This document shows, piece by piece, positions 30,661 to 39,385 of a stretch of 64,000 bases of DNA. The translations under genes and the position numbers were made by a program. This DNA comes from Pseudomonadota bacterium. Lineage in GTDB: Bacteria; Pseudomonadota; Gammaproteobacteria; Xanthomonadales; Xanthomonadaceae. The DNA lies in NCBI GenBank assembly GCA_018242365.1, contig JAFECB010000017.1:490540-554539 (forward strand), in the 5' to 3' direction. Below the pieces are notes generated by a model. That model saw nothing but the letters and a program-made list of their open reading frames with translations, was not told where the DNA came from and did no database searches. Positions within the stretch are counted from its first letter, which is position 1, and every line of letters begins with the position of its first letter.

Positions 30661-31650
30661 ATGCCCGCAACTACATCAGTCCCCGACCTCAAGGCGATCC
30701 AGACCCTTGCCGCGCCCGACATGGCGCAGCTGGACGCGCTGATCCGCCAGCGCCTGGATTCGGATGTCGTCCTGATCCGTCAGGTCGCCGAATACATCAT
30801 CGGTGCCGGTGGCAAGCGCCTGCGGCCGATGCTGCTGCTGCTTGCCGCGCGCGCGCTCGGGCACGGTGGGTCGGATGCGCGGCAACTCGCGGCAGTGGTC
30901 GAGTTCATCCACACCGCCACCCTGCTGCACGACGACGTGGTCGATGAATCGGACCTGCGTCGCGGTCGGCAGACCGCCAATGCCGTGTGGGGCAATGCGG
31001 CATCGGTGCTGGTCGGGGACTTCCTGTATTCGCGCAGTTTCCAGCTGATGGTCGAACTGGATCGGATGCCGGTGATGAAGCTGCTGGCCGATACCACCAA
31101 CACCATCTCCGAAGGTGAGGTCTTGCAACTGCTGCACGTCCACAACCCGGACACCGACGAAGCCGCCTATCTGCGGGTGATCGAACGCAAGACCGCGATC
31201 CTGTTCGCCGCGGCCGCCGAGCTTGGCGCGATGCTGACCAACGCCGACGCCGACACCTGTCGCGCCCTGCACACTTATGGGCTCAACCTCGGCTATGCCT
31301 TCCAGATCGCCGATGACGTGCTCGATTACGCCTCCGATGCCGTCACCCTGGGCAAGAACCTCGGCGACGACCTCGCCGAAGGCAAGGCGACCCTGCCCTT
31401 GATCCACGCGATGGCGCATTGCGATGCAGCCACGCGCGCCGAGCTGCGCCGCATCGTCGAGCATGGTGACCGCGACGGACTCAACGTGGCGCAAACGGCC
31501 ATTCAGCACTGCGCGAGCCTCGACTATTGCCGACAACGGGCGCAGGCCTACGCAGATGCAGCAGTCGCGGCGTTGGACGATCTGCCCGACAACCCATACA
31601 CCGCATCCCTGCACGGCCTCGCGCGCTACGCGCTGAGCCGGGATCACTGA
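30661..31650 (+). CDS. ispB: Long-chain polyprenyl diphosphate synthase
   Basis: The 329-residue prenyltransferase makes the octaprenyl (or similar) side chain of ubiquinone. The first Asp-rich motif is DDVVD with Asp91, Asp92 and Asp95, the second is FQIADDVLDYASD, and GKRLRP binds isopentenyl diphosphate. Small residues before the first motif (HTATLLH) fit a long product. The ATG at 30661 is chosen over an in-frame start at 30571 by family length. Exact chain length is not readable. Confidence 0.93.
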   Translation: MPATTSVPDLKAIQTLAAPDMAQLDALIRQRLDSDVVLIRQVAEYIIGAGGKRLRPMLLLLAARALGHGGSDARQLAAVVEFIHTATLLHDDVVDESDLRRGRQTANAVWGNAASVLVGDFLYSRSFQLMVELDRMPVMKLLADTTNTISEGEVLQLLHVHNPDTDEAAYLRVIERKTAILFAAAAELGAMLTNADADTCRALHTYGLNLGYAFQIADDVLDYASDAVTLGKNLGDDLAEGKATLPLIHAMAHCDAATRAELRRIVEHGDRDGLNVAQTAIQHCASLDYCRQRAQAYADAAVAALDDLPDNPYTASLHGLARYALSRDH

Positions 31651-31662
31651 TTCCGCGCGACA

Positions 31663-32442
31663 TCAGCGCGCCGCGAACCGCTCCGCAAAAAACGCATGCA
31701 TCATCGCGTAAGCGCGTTTGGCCGCGCGCGGATCGTATCTGCAACCGGGCCGATTCGCGGTTTCCAGTGCGAAGCAGTGCACCGCGCCGCTGAAATTGAC
31801 GAACTGCCAATCGGCACCGGCGCGATCCATCTCCTGCTCGAACGGCACGATGGCCGCTTTCTGGCCCTCGTCATTGGCACCGTTCAGCACCAACAGCGGC
31901 GTCTTGATCGATCCGGGAGCTGCGGGTGACTGCGTGTGCAGGCCCCCGTGGAAGGTGACAGCGCCCGCCAGTGGCACACCGCTGCGTACCAATTCCAGCA
32001 CCGAGGAGCCGCCGAAGCAGAAGCCGAATGCGCCGATGCGGGCCACATCCAGGGGCGTTGAAGCCGCCTGCGCCTTGAACGTGGCCAGCGCCGCCTGCAT
32101 CCGCGAGCGCATCTCGACGGGTTGCGCGAGCAATGCGGTCACCAATCGACCAGCCTGCGCATCATCGGCTGGCGTCCTGCCCTTGCCGTACATGTCGACC
32201 ACGAACACCACGTACTCGCGGCCAGCCTGCTGGCGCGCCTTGTCCAGCGCCGAGGCGGTGACGCCGTACCAGTCCGGCACCATCAGCAGGCCGGGGCGTT
32301 TGCTCGTCGTGGCATCGTCATAGACGACGTAGCCTTGGAAATGAGTTGCACCCGACGTCCATTCGACGGGTTTCGTTCGCATTGCCGCGAATGTGGGGAA
32401 GGCCAGCAGCAACAGGATGAATCCGGCAAGGATGCGGCGCAT
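31663..32442 (-). CDS. Dienelactone hydrolase family protein, secreted
   Basis: This 259-residue alpha/beta hydrolase has a signal peptide (ILAGFILLLLAFPTFA). The nucleophile is Cys in FGFCFGGSSVLEL, Asp in NGANDEGQ and His in GAVHCFALE, the triad of dienelactone hydrolases. Many such proteins act on unknown esters in the periplasm rather than on chlorocatechol products, and nothing nearby suggests aromatic degradation. The second ATG (32442) has GGGAG at eight bases; the first ATG at 32448 is too close to it. It converges on ispB. Confidence 0.88.
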   Translation of the reverse strand: MRRILAGFILLLLAFPTFAAMRTKPVEWTSGATHFQGYVVYDDATTSKRPGLLMVPDWYGVTASALDKARQQAGREYVVFVVDMYGKGRTPADDAQAGRLVTALLAQPVEMRSRMQAALATFKAQAASTPLDVARIGAFGFCFGGSSVLELVRSGVPLAGAVTFHGGLHTQSPAAPGSIKTPLLVLNGANDEGQKAAIVPFEQEMDRAGADWQFVNFSGAVHCFALETANRPGCRYDPRAAKRAYAMMHAFFAERFAAR

Positions 32443-32475
32443 GACCATGGCTCCCGATGGGTGCCGACAGCTTAA

Positions 32476-32559
32476 GGCAACCTTGATTTATTCGGCGTTG
32501 CCTGCCGACCATGTCCGGACGGTGCGCGCGCTGACAAGTCCAGGATGGACTTGTTCAGC
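32476..32559. repeat. Three-hairpin intergenic repeat, copy 2 (inverted)
   Basis: The modules seen at 28207-28352 recur here in reverse order: GGCAAC...GTTGCC (32476-32502), GTCCGGAC (32513-32520) and GCTGACAAGTCC/GGACTTGTTCAGC (32530-32559). This copy is shorter (84 against 146 bases). It lies between the dienelactone hydrolase start and the murD2 stop. Confidence 0.7.
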
Positions 32560-32610
32560 GCAGCCTTGGACGCCGGAGATTCACGCGGCGTGCTGGCACC
32601 GACAGGCGCG

Positions 32611-34029
32611 TCAGCGCACGCCCATGCCGTCGATGCCAAGAATCAGGTCGGGATCAAACCCCGCCAGCTCGGCGAAATGGCGACCGCGGACGACGTAGTT
32701 GCGATAGGCACCAAAGCTCGGCGCGCCGGGCGACAGCAGGATCACGCCGCCCTCGGGCAAGGCCGCACGCGCCTTGGCCACCGCATCGGCAAGATCGCTG
32801 GCCGCATCCAGCAGGAAGCCATTCACCGCCGCCATCGGTGCAAGCAGCGCATGGATCCGCGGGCCGTTCTGACCCATGGTGATGATCGCGCGCGGTGCGT
32901 ACGCCTTCATCGTTTCGGCGAATTCGTCCCATGGCAGGCCGCGATCATGGCCGCCGACCAGCACCGCGACCGGGCGCTTGGCGTACAAGGCCAACGCCGC
33001 CAGCGTCGCCATCGGCGTGGTGCTGATCGAATCGTTGACGTACAGGATGCCGTCGCGCTCGCCGAGTGGTTGCAGGCGATTCGGAAGCGGCTGGAAGGTG
33101 AGCGCATGCGGTGCCAGCGCCAGCGCATCCAGCCCGAGTGCCTCCAGCGCGGTCAGTACCGCGCACAGGTTGCTGCGGTTGTGCTGGCCGGGCAGCGGCA
33201 TGGTTGCGGTGTCCATCACGCACACGTCACCGCGGTGCAGCGCATCGCCGCGCAGATGCCAGCCCTGCGCATCGCCATACCAGCGGATTTCGCTGTCCGG
33301 TAATCGCAACTGCGCCAACAGCGGATCCGCCGCGTTGAGGACGGCGAAACGCGGTTTTGCTTCCGTCACCAGGGCCAGCTTGTCGTCGTAATAACGCTGC
33401 TCGCTGCCGTGCCAGTCGAGATGTTCGGGATGCAGGTTGGTGACGATGGCGACCTGCGGATGCGCGCCGGAGGCGGCCACGTCGCGGGTCTGGTAGCTCG
33501 ACAATTCCACCGCCCAGGCGTCGGCCTGCACGTCCAGCAATTCGAGCAGGGGCACGCCGATATTGCCGGCCAGCGCGGTGCGCAGCCCCGCCGCACGCAG
33601 CAGGTGTGCGAGCAGTGACGATGTCGTGCTCTTGCCCTTGGTGCCGGTAACGCAGACCGTGTGCGCCATCTGGCCATCGTCCGCGTGTTCGGCAAACCAC
33701 AGCGCGGTGCCGCCGAGGAAACGCGTGCCGCATTGTGCGGCGTGCACGGCCTCTGGCTTGTTCGGACTGATGCCGGGCGATTTGATCACGACTTCGAACT
33801 GCGCCAATCGCTGCCCACTGGCCTCGTGTCCGATGGACAGCAAGCCATCACCGAGGCGCAGGGCATCCTCGGCTTCGGCAGCGTTGCAGAACAGTGTCAG
33901 GGGCAGGTCCGGCAGACGCGCACGCACGGCCCGATAAGCGGCATGGCCTTCGTGTCCCCAGCCCCACAGCGCGACCCGGCGGCCCGCCAGATCCTGGATT
34001 CGCAAATGCTCAGGCAGCGAAGCGGTCAC
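32611..34029 (-). CDS. murD2: UDP-MurNAc-L-Ala-L-Glu ligase (MurD2)
   Basis: This 472-residue Mur ligase has an N-terminal Rossmann-type domain, the ATP loop [13 protein letters not shown] (about 126-138), the ELSSYQTRD and [14 protein letters not shown] central motifs, and the C-terminal [17 protein letters not shown] segment. It differs from canonical MurD in the N-terminal and C-terminal sequence. Its 20-base overlap with murL identifies it as the MurD2 of xanthomonads, which adds L-glutamate instead of D-glutamate to UDP-MurNAc-L-Ala. The start is GTG inside the murL 3' end. Confidence 0.9.
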   Translation of the reverse strand: MTASLPEHLRIQDLAGRRVALWGWGHEGHAAYRAVRARLPDLPLTLFCNAAEAEDALRLGDGLLSIGHEASGQRLAQFEVVIKSPGISPNKPEAVHAAQCGTRFLGGTALWFAEHADDGQMAHTVCVTGTKGKSTTSSLLAHLLRAAGLRTALAGNIGVPLLELLDVQADAWAVELSSYQTRDVAASGAHPQVAIVTNLHPEHLDWHGSEQRYYDDKLALVTEAKPRFAVLNAADPLLAQLRLPDSEIRWYGDAQGWHLRGDALHRGDVCVMDTATMPLPGQHNRSNLCAVLTALEALGLDALALAPHALTFQPLPNRLQPLGERDGILYVNDSISTTPMATLAALALYAKRPVAVLVGGHDRGLPWDEFAETMKAYAPRAIITMGQNGPRIHALLAPMAAVNGFLLDAASDLADAVAKARAALPEGGVILLSPGAPSFGAYRNYVVRGRHFAELAGFDPDLILGIDGMGVR

Positions 34030-35482
34030 GCAGGCGCTCCCACAGCGCGGCCGGGATGCGGTGCTCGTCGTGCAGTGCCAGCAAGGGTTCGATCGCCAGT
34101 TCGCTGGCGTCCAGTTGCGGCTGGATCAGGCGTGCGAAGCGCTTGACCAGCGCGTCCTCGCGCCATTCCGGGCGCTGCGCAAGCGCCGCCAGTGCAGCGC
34201 GCGATTCGCGGCCCTCGCCCACACATTCAAACGGCTTGTGGTCGCCGTATTCCAGCAAGGCGTCGTAGCCGGCGGTCAGGGCCGGATCGTCGAGCAGGTT
34301 GCGGCCGACGATGCCGACCAGCCGCAGCTTGGGCACGAACGGTGCCAGCGCGAGGAACACGAACAGGCACTTCGGACAGACCCCGCACCAGCGGGAGGTC
34401 GGGCGTTCGCCAAGGATGTGGAAGTTGCGGTTGCAGCTGGAGAAGCAATCGTCGTAACGATCACTCTTGCCGAACTGCCGCGCCACCGCCAATTCGGACA
34501 AGGGCCGCAGTAACGAGTAGTACTGCAAGTCTGCGGCGACGTGGCGCTGCAGGTAATCGCCAAACGCAGACTCGAACGCCCAACCCTTCGACCACTGGTG
34601 GTTGACCTCGCCGGTGCCGGGAATCAGCGAGCCGTAGCTGGCCGAGCGCTCGTTGGAGAACACCACCTGATCCACGCCCAGCAGCACGGCAGCGAAGGCG
34701 AGGATCGCCGAGTTCACCGCGGTGACCGGAATATGGCCGTTCCATGCGCCCTGCCTGTTGAAATCGAACAGCTGCGGCGCGAGCTGGCGACCGATGTTCA
34801 AGGTTGGCAAGTCGGTACGCGCCGCGCAGGCCGCGATCAGCTGCGAGCCGCCGATCCAGGTGACGGTTTGGGCAACGCCGAGTTCACGCAAGGCTTCGAT
34901 GCTGACCAGCGAATCCTTGCCACCGCCGATGGCGACCAGCGCCTGCGGGCGCAGGCCCAGCGCTGGGGCAAAGCCCCTCTCCCCCCGGGAGAGGGGTTGG
35001 GGTGAGGGTTGGTCTGCTATTGAAGCCACATCGGCAATCGCACCCACTCCCGTGCACCTACCCTCACCCCCTGCCCCTCTCCCGGGGGGAGAGGGGAGCA
35101 AGGCCGGGATGCGGATGCGGTCGTGCAGATCGAGGCCATTGCGATAGGCAAACTCGCCCAGCCCGTGCCGATAGAGGGTTTCCAGCAGCGTCGCCGTTTC
35201 GGCATCGATCGCGTAATCGTCGATGCGGATTCCGTCCGGTACCGCCGCCTTGTAATAACTCACTCCGGCGATCAGATGCAGCAGGCGCAACGCACGCTGC
35301 GCCGCCGCTTCCCGCGCTTCGTCCAGCACGAACGGCGCACCCGGCACGGTGACAGTTTCCACCAGTTCCGGACCGTCATCGAAGGCATAGGCCAGGCGGG
35401 CCACGCCGGTATGCGCATCGAAGCTGCAGCGCACGAAGCGGAAGCTGGTGATCTGGTCGCGGTGGAAAGTCCAGTCGGTCAT
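34010..35482 (-). CDS. murL: UDP-MurNAc-L-Ala-L-Glu epimerase (MurL), with inserted repeat
   Basis: The 490-residue protein epimerises the terminal L-Glu of UDP-MurNAc-L-Ala-L-Glu to D-Glu in an ATP-dependent way, partnering MurD2. It has a PP-loop-like motif ([17 protein letters not shown]), YNH-like substrate segments and a Cys cluster ([20 protein letters not shown]). The ATG at 35482 gives [16 protein letters not shown]. Residues about 130-171 ([11 protein letters not shown]...[12 protein letters not shown]) are encoded by a 126-base palindromic repeat inserted in frame, just before the ATP loop. Without it the protein would be about 448 residues. Identification is from family memory and pairing. 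Confidence 0.88.
   Translation of the reverse strand: MTDWTFHRDQITSFRFVRCSFDAHTGVARLAYAFDDGPELVETVTVPGAPFVLDEAREAAAQRALRLLHLIAGVSYYKAAVPDGIRIDDYAIDAETATLLETLYRHGLGEFAYRNGLDLHDRIRIPALLPSPPGRGAGGEGRCTGVGAIADVASIADQPSPQPLSRGERGFAPALGLRPQALVAIGGGKDSLVSIEALRELGVAQTVTWIGGSQLIAACAARTDLPTLNIGRQLAPQLFDFNRQGAWNGHIPVTAVNSAILAFAAVLLGVDQVVFSNERSASYGSLIPGTGEVNHQWSKGWAFESAFGDYLQRHVAADLQYYSLLRPLSELAVARQFGKSDRYDDCFSSCNRNFHILGERPTSRWCGVCPKCLFVFLALAPFVPKLRLVGIVGRNLLDDPALTAGYDALLEYGDHKPFECVGEGRESRAALAALAQRPEWREDALVKRFARLIQPQLDASELAIEPLLALHDEHRIPAALWERLRDRFAA
34973..35098. repeat. Palindromic repeat inserted in frame within murL
   Basis: Two nearly perfect inverted arms, 34973-35009 and 35060-35098, each contain CCCCTCTCCCCCCGGGAGAG (or its near-complement) plus a TTGGGGTGAGGG-type tail, around a 50-base centre. 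The whole unit is 126 bases, exactly 42 codons, and reads through without a stop. The layout is the same as the intergenic element at 20845-20944, so this is a mobile or propagating repeat family that has entered a coding sequence. Confidence 0.85.
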
Positions 35483-35549
35483 GTCGTCTTTTCTGGTGGG
35501 ACGGGCATCCGCCCGCCTCCGCGCATGCGCGGCAAGGCGCAGCGGCGGA

Positions 35550-38162
35550 TCAGGGTTCACCCACGAGGATGTCCTCTTCGGGCAAGTCCCGCAGATTGTA
35601 GGCGCTGGCCATGCTGAAGCCGTAGGCGCCGGCATCGGCGATCAGCAGCACATCGTCCGGTGCGGTTACGACCGGCAGCTTGACCCGATGGCCGAACACG
35701 TCGCTGGATTCGCAGATCGGCCCGACCACGTCGAAATCGCGCAGCGCAGCATCGCCCAGTCGCGACAGGTTGTGGATGTCGTGCCAGGCGTCATACAGCG
35801 CGGGGCGCAGCAAGGCGTTCATGCCGGCATCCAACCCGACCCGCAGCACGCCATCCTTTTCCACCACCTGGGTGCAGCGCGCCAGCAGCACGCCCGCCTC
35901 CGCCACGAGGAAGCGCCCCGGCTCGATCGCCAGCTCGAACGCCGGATGCACGGCCTTGATCTGCGCCAGACCCTGCGCCCAGGCGTCGAGGTCGAAAGGC
36001 TCGTCGTCGTCACTGTACGGGATCGGCAGGCCACCACCGATATCCAGGACTTCGACACTGCCGATCCGACGCGCAAAGCCGGCCAGCTCATCGACGACTT
36101 CCTGCCAATGGCCAACGGTCTCGATGCCACTGCCAAGGTGCGCATGCAGGCCGGTGATGCGCACCTGCAGGGCGCGTGCGGCCTCGATGAACTCGTCAAC
36201 GCGCTGCGCAGACAGCCCGAACTTGGCTTCCTTGCCACCGGTATTGACCTTCTCGTGGTGGCCATCGCCATGGCCCAGATCGACCCGCAGCCACAGCGCA
36301 TGGCCGCGGAACACGTCCGGCCAGCGCCACAGCAGCTCGACGTTGTCCACCGTCACCGTCACGCCCAAGGCCAGCACCGCTGCGTATTCGTCGATCGGCG
36401 CAAAGCTTGGCGTGAACAGCACCCGCTCGGGCGACAACTCGGGGACGGCCGCGAACACGCGCTCCACCTCGCCCAGCGAGACACACTCCAGCCCGAAGCC
36501 TTCCTCGACCAGTGCGCGCAGGATGGCCGGATGCGAATTGGCCTTGATCGCGTAATAGCGACGATCCACCGCACCCACCGCCGCCAGTTGCCGCGCGCGT
36601 TCGCGCACCGTAGGCAGGTGGTAGGCGTAGCGCGGTGTCTGACCCCGTGCCAGTGTCAGCAAGGCTTCGTGCTGCTCCGCATCGCGCCACCAAGGCGATT
36701 GCCGCGGGCGGAACGTGCCTTCGATTTCCCGCCAGCGCGGACCGAATACCGAGGCTTCGTGGACCGGCATCGCTCCGGAATCGATCAGGGCCGCGTGCAG
36801 CTTCGGCAACATGCCATCGGCCACCGCTTCATCGACCACGAAGGTGAGGTTGAGGTCGTTGGACGACTGCGAAATCAGGTGCACGCGCTCGCGCCCGAAC
36901 ATCGCCCACACGTCCTGCAACTTGTGCAGCAACGAGCGCATGCCGCGCCCGACCAGGGTGATTGCAGCGCAGGGCGCAATCACCTTGACCCGACACACCT
37001 GGGCGAGGTCTTCCGACAGGCGCGCCAGCACGTCGGTATTGATCAGGTTCTCGGACGGATCCAGCGAGACAGTGACGTTGGTTTCTGCCGAACCAATCAG
37101 GTCCACCGACAGCCCGTGCTTCTTGAACAGCGCGAACACGTCGGCGAGGAAGCCGACCTGTTGCCACATCGCCACGCTTTCCATCGACACCAGCACGATG
37201 CCATTGCGGCGACTGATCGCCTTCACCCCCGGCACCGGCTCGGCGGCATCGTCGATGCTGGTCCCCGGCAACGTCGGCCGCGCGGTGTCGAGGATGGCCA
37301 TCGGCACGCCGGCGTTGCGGCAGGGCCGCAGCGAGCGCGGGTGCAGCACCTTGGCGCCAGTGGTGGCGATTTCCTGCGCTTCGTAATAATCCAGCCGAGT
37401 CAGCAGGCGCGCGTCCGGCACCTCGCGCGGGTTGGCGCTGAACATGCCGGGCACGTCGGTCCAGATCTCCACCCGCCGTGCACCCAGCAGCGCACCGAAA
37501 TACGCGGCCGACGTATCCGAACCGCCGCGCCCGAGGATCGCGGTTCCGCCGTCGCCGTGGCGGGCGATGAAGCCCTGGGTGATCAACAATTGTGTCGATT
37601 GCTCGCCAAACCGCGCTCGCCAATCGGTATCCGCCTGCCACTGGCAATTCACCGACAGCCGCTGCGCCCACGCGCTCTGATTTGGCTGCGGCGGCAACGC
37701 ATCGAGCCAGTCACGCGCGTCCATCCAGCCAATGTCCAGGCCCCGCGTTTGCAGGTAGGCCGCGCCAATCGTCGAGGACAGCAACTCACCCTGCGCCAGC
37801 ACCTCGGCCTGCCAGTCCAGCGCGCGCGCGCTGGCACGCGCGTCGTCCAGCAGTCCACGCAACACCGCCAGGCGCGCATCCAGCACGTTGGCATCCAGAT
37901 CGAGATCGTTGAGGAAATCGAGATGGCGCTGTTGCAGCTGCGTCACGCGTTCTGCACTGTCGGCGGCACCGTCGGCAATCGCGGTCAGTGCATTGGTGAC
38001 GCCCGACAGCGCCGACACCACCACCAGCACTCGCGCGCCATGGTCGCGGGCGCGACCAGCCGCGAGTTTGCCGATGTTGTCCCAACGCGCGCGCGCGGAC
38101 ACCGATGTGCCGCCGAACTTGAGGACCAGCCAGCGGGGTGCAGGGGCAGTCGGAATGGACAT
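35550..38162 (-). CDS. lysA: Bifunctional aspartate kinase / diaminopimelate decarboxylase
   Basis: This 870-residue fusion carries the first and last enzymes of the lysine pathway. Residues 1 to about 465 form a LysC-type aspartate kinase (LVLKFGGTSVSA, GRGGSDTSAAYFGALL) with two ACT domains from about 310. Residues about 490-870 form a PLP decarboxylase with the lysine near position 540 in RYYAIKANSHPA, GLHAHLGSGIE, and the DIGGGLPIPY and EPGRFLVAEAG motifs. Such fusions are known in xanthomonads. It precedes murL-murD2 on the same strand, 67 bases away, placing DAP and D-Glu supply together. Confidence 0.93.
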   Translation of the reverse strand: MSIPTAPAPRWLVLKFGGTSVSARARWDNIGKLAAGRARDHGARVLVVVSALSGVTNALTAIADGAADSAERVTQLQQRHLDFLNDLDLDANVLDARLAVLRGLLDDARASARALDWQAEVLAQGELLSSTIGAAYLQTRGLDIGWMDARDWLDALPPQPNQSAWAQRLSVNCQWQADTDWRARFGEQSTQLLITQGFIARHGDGGTAILGRGGSDTSAAYFGALLGARRVEIWTDVPGMFSANPREVPDARLLTRLDYYEAQEIATTGAKVLHPRSLRPCRNAGVPMAILDTARPTLPGTSIDDAAEPVPGVKAISRRNGIVLVSMESVAMWQQVGFLADVFALFKKHGLSVDLIGSAETNVTVSLDPSENLINTDVLARLSEDLAQVCRVKVIAPCAAITLVGRGMRSLLHKLQDVWAMFGRERVHLISQSSNDLNLTFVVDEAVADGMLPKLHAALIDSGAMPVHEASVFGPRWREIEGTFRPRQSPWWRDAEQHEALLTLARGQTPRYAYHLPTVRERARQLAAVGAVDRRYYAIKANSHPAILRALVEEGFGLECVSLGEVERVFAAVPELSPERVLFTPSFAPIDEYAAVLALGVTVTVDNVELLWRWPDVFRGHALWLRVDLGHGDGHHEKVNTGGKEAKFGLSAQRVDEFIEAARALQVRITGLHAHLGSGIETVGHWQEVVDELAGFARRIGSVEVLDIGGGLPIPYSDDDEPFDLDAWAQGLAQIKAVHPAFELAIEPGRFLVAEAGVLLARCTQVVEKDGVLRVGLDAGMNALLRPALYDAWHDIHNLSRLGDAALRDFDVVGPICESSDVFGHRVKLPVVTAPDDVLLIADAGAYGFSMASAYNLRDLPEEDILVGEP

Positions 38163-38306
38163 CGTCGATCTATAGGCGCAAGAAGACCCGCAAACGCGGG
38201 CAATGGTCCAATTCTAGCGGGATGGCAGGCGTGCGTGCGGCAACGCAACATGACATCACGTCATGTGCCACCGTTGCAGGGACATGGGCGGTGATCCACG
38301 CTCGCG

Positions 38307-38924
38307 TCAACGCGTCGACGTACTGTCCGGCGGCGCGGTCGAGACCGCCCGGCCCAGCCAGCGCAAGCCACGCGACGCCCAGCGCCAGGCCAGCCAGACG
38401 CCCATCGCGAGCAACAGGCTGCAGATCAGCGCAAACCCGAGTGCCAGCCACGGATGGCTGATGGCAAGCGCCAACGCGCCCAGCACCAGACCATCTTCCA
38501 GCAGCGACACCACCCCGTTACTGAAGGGTTCGGGCGAGGTATTGAGCAGTGCGCGCGCACCCGCCTTCAGGCCATGGCTGACCAAGGCTGCGCCGCCGCC
38601 CAGCGCCAACGCACCCGCACCGAGGTGTCCATCCGGCGACAACGTTGCCGCGGCGAGGAACGCCCCCGCCGGAATCCGCGCCAGCGTCTGCAACAGGTCC
38701 CACACCGAATCCACGCCGGGAATCTTGTCGGCCATGAACTCGGCGATGGCCAGCACGCCGCAGGTGCCCAGCACCCAGTACGACTCGGTCGCGTGCAGTG
38801 CAGGCGGCAGGTCCACCCAGCCCATCAAGCCGGCGAGGCCGATCCCGAACACCGTCAGGTACGCACGGATCCCCGCCAGCCACGCCAGCAGCAGGCCGAT
38901 CACGAACAGATGGGCTTCGGTCAT
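38307..38924 (-). CDS. DUF4126 membrane protein
   Basis: The 205-residue protein has about five hydrophobic segments, with GLLLAWLAGIRAYLTVFGIGL at the N terminus and a characteristic EFMADKIPGVDSVWDLLQTLARIPAGA region. DUF4126 proteins are inner-membrane proteins with no assigned function. It starts 18 bases after the YbjQ-family stop on the same strand and probably shares its transcript. Confidence 0.85.
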   Translation of the reverse strand: MTEAHLFVIGLLLAWLAGIRAYLTVFGIGLAGLMGWVDLPPALHATESYWVLGTCGVLAIAEFMADKIPGVDSVWDLLQTLARIPAGAFLAAATLSPDGHLGAGALALGGGAALVSHGLKAGARALLNTSPEPFSNGVVSLLEDGLVLGALALAISHPWLALGFALICSLLLAMGVWLAWRWASRGLRWLGRAVSTAPPDSTSTR

Positions 38925-38942
38925 GGCCGCATCATGCTGCGG

Positions 38943-39320
38943 TTACAGCGGCTCCACCACCACCGCCGTGCCATAACACAACACCTCGGTCAGGCCGGTC
39001 ATGATTTCGGTGGCATCGTAGCGGACCGCGATAATGGCGTTGGCACCTTGCAGGCGTGCGTGCTGGATCATGTCGCGGTAGGTGTCATTGCGCGCCTGCT
39101 CGCACAGCTCGGTGTAGATCGTGATGTTGCCGCCGAACAGGGATTGCAGCCCACCGATGAAATTGCCGACGACCGAACGTGATCGGACGATGATGCCGCG
39201 CACCAGCCCCAGGTTGCGGACGATGCGATAGCCGGGAAGCTCCAGCGCCGTGGTGACCATGTTTTCATCCAGCAAGGTGCGGCCGGCCTGGAGGGCGCCG
39301 GAGTTGTAGGGATCGCCCAT
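38943..39320 (-). CDS. YbjQ family (UPF0145) protein
   Basis: The 125-residue protein has the heavy-metal-binding-like YbjQ fold, with [23 protein letters not shown] at the N terminus and the conserved central [15 protein letters not shown]. YbjQ proteins form rings in structures but lack a proven activity. A 40-base gap separates it from the beta-lactamase-like gene upstream. Confidence 0.87.
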   Translation of the reverse strand: MGDPYNSGALQAGRTLLDENMVTTALELPGYRIVRNLGLVRGIIVRSRSVVGNFIGGLQSLFGGNITIYTELCEQARNDTYRDMIQHARLQGANAIIAVRYDATEIMTGLTEVLCYGTAVVVEPL

Positions 39321-39385
39321 CGAACTCTCCTTTGATTCGTCGTGTGTGATTCGTCGTGGAAAATCTGCTCAGAGCCTTGGGCCGC

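Noticed and set aside
34973..35098. CRISPR-like repeats within murL
   Set aside because: There are only two arms in inverted orientation, not direct repeats with spacers.
35448..38294. 948-codon plus-strand frame opposite lysC-lysA
   Set aside because: It is the antisense shadow of the fused enzyme; the minus strand carries intact kinase and decarboxylase motifs.
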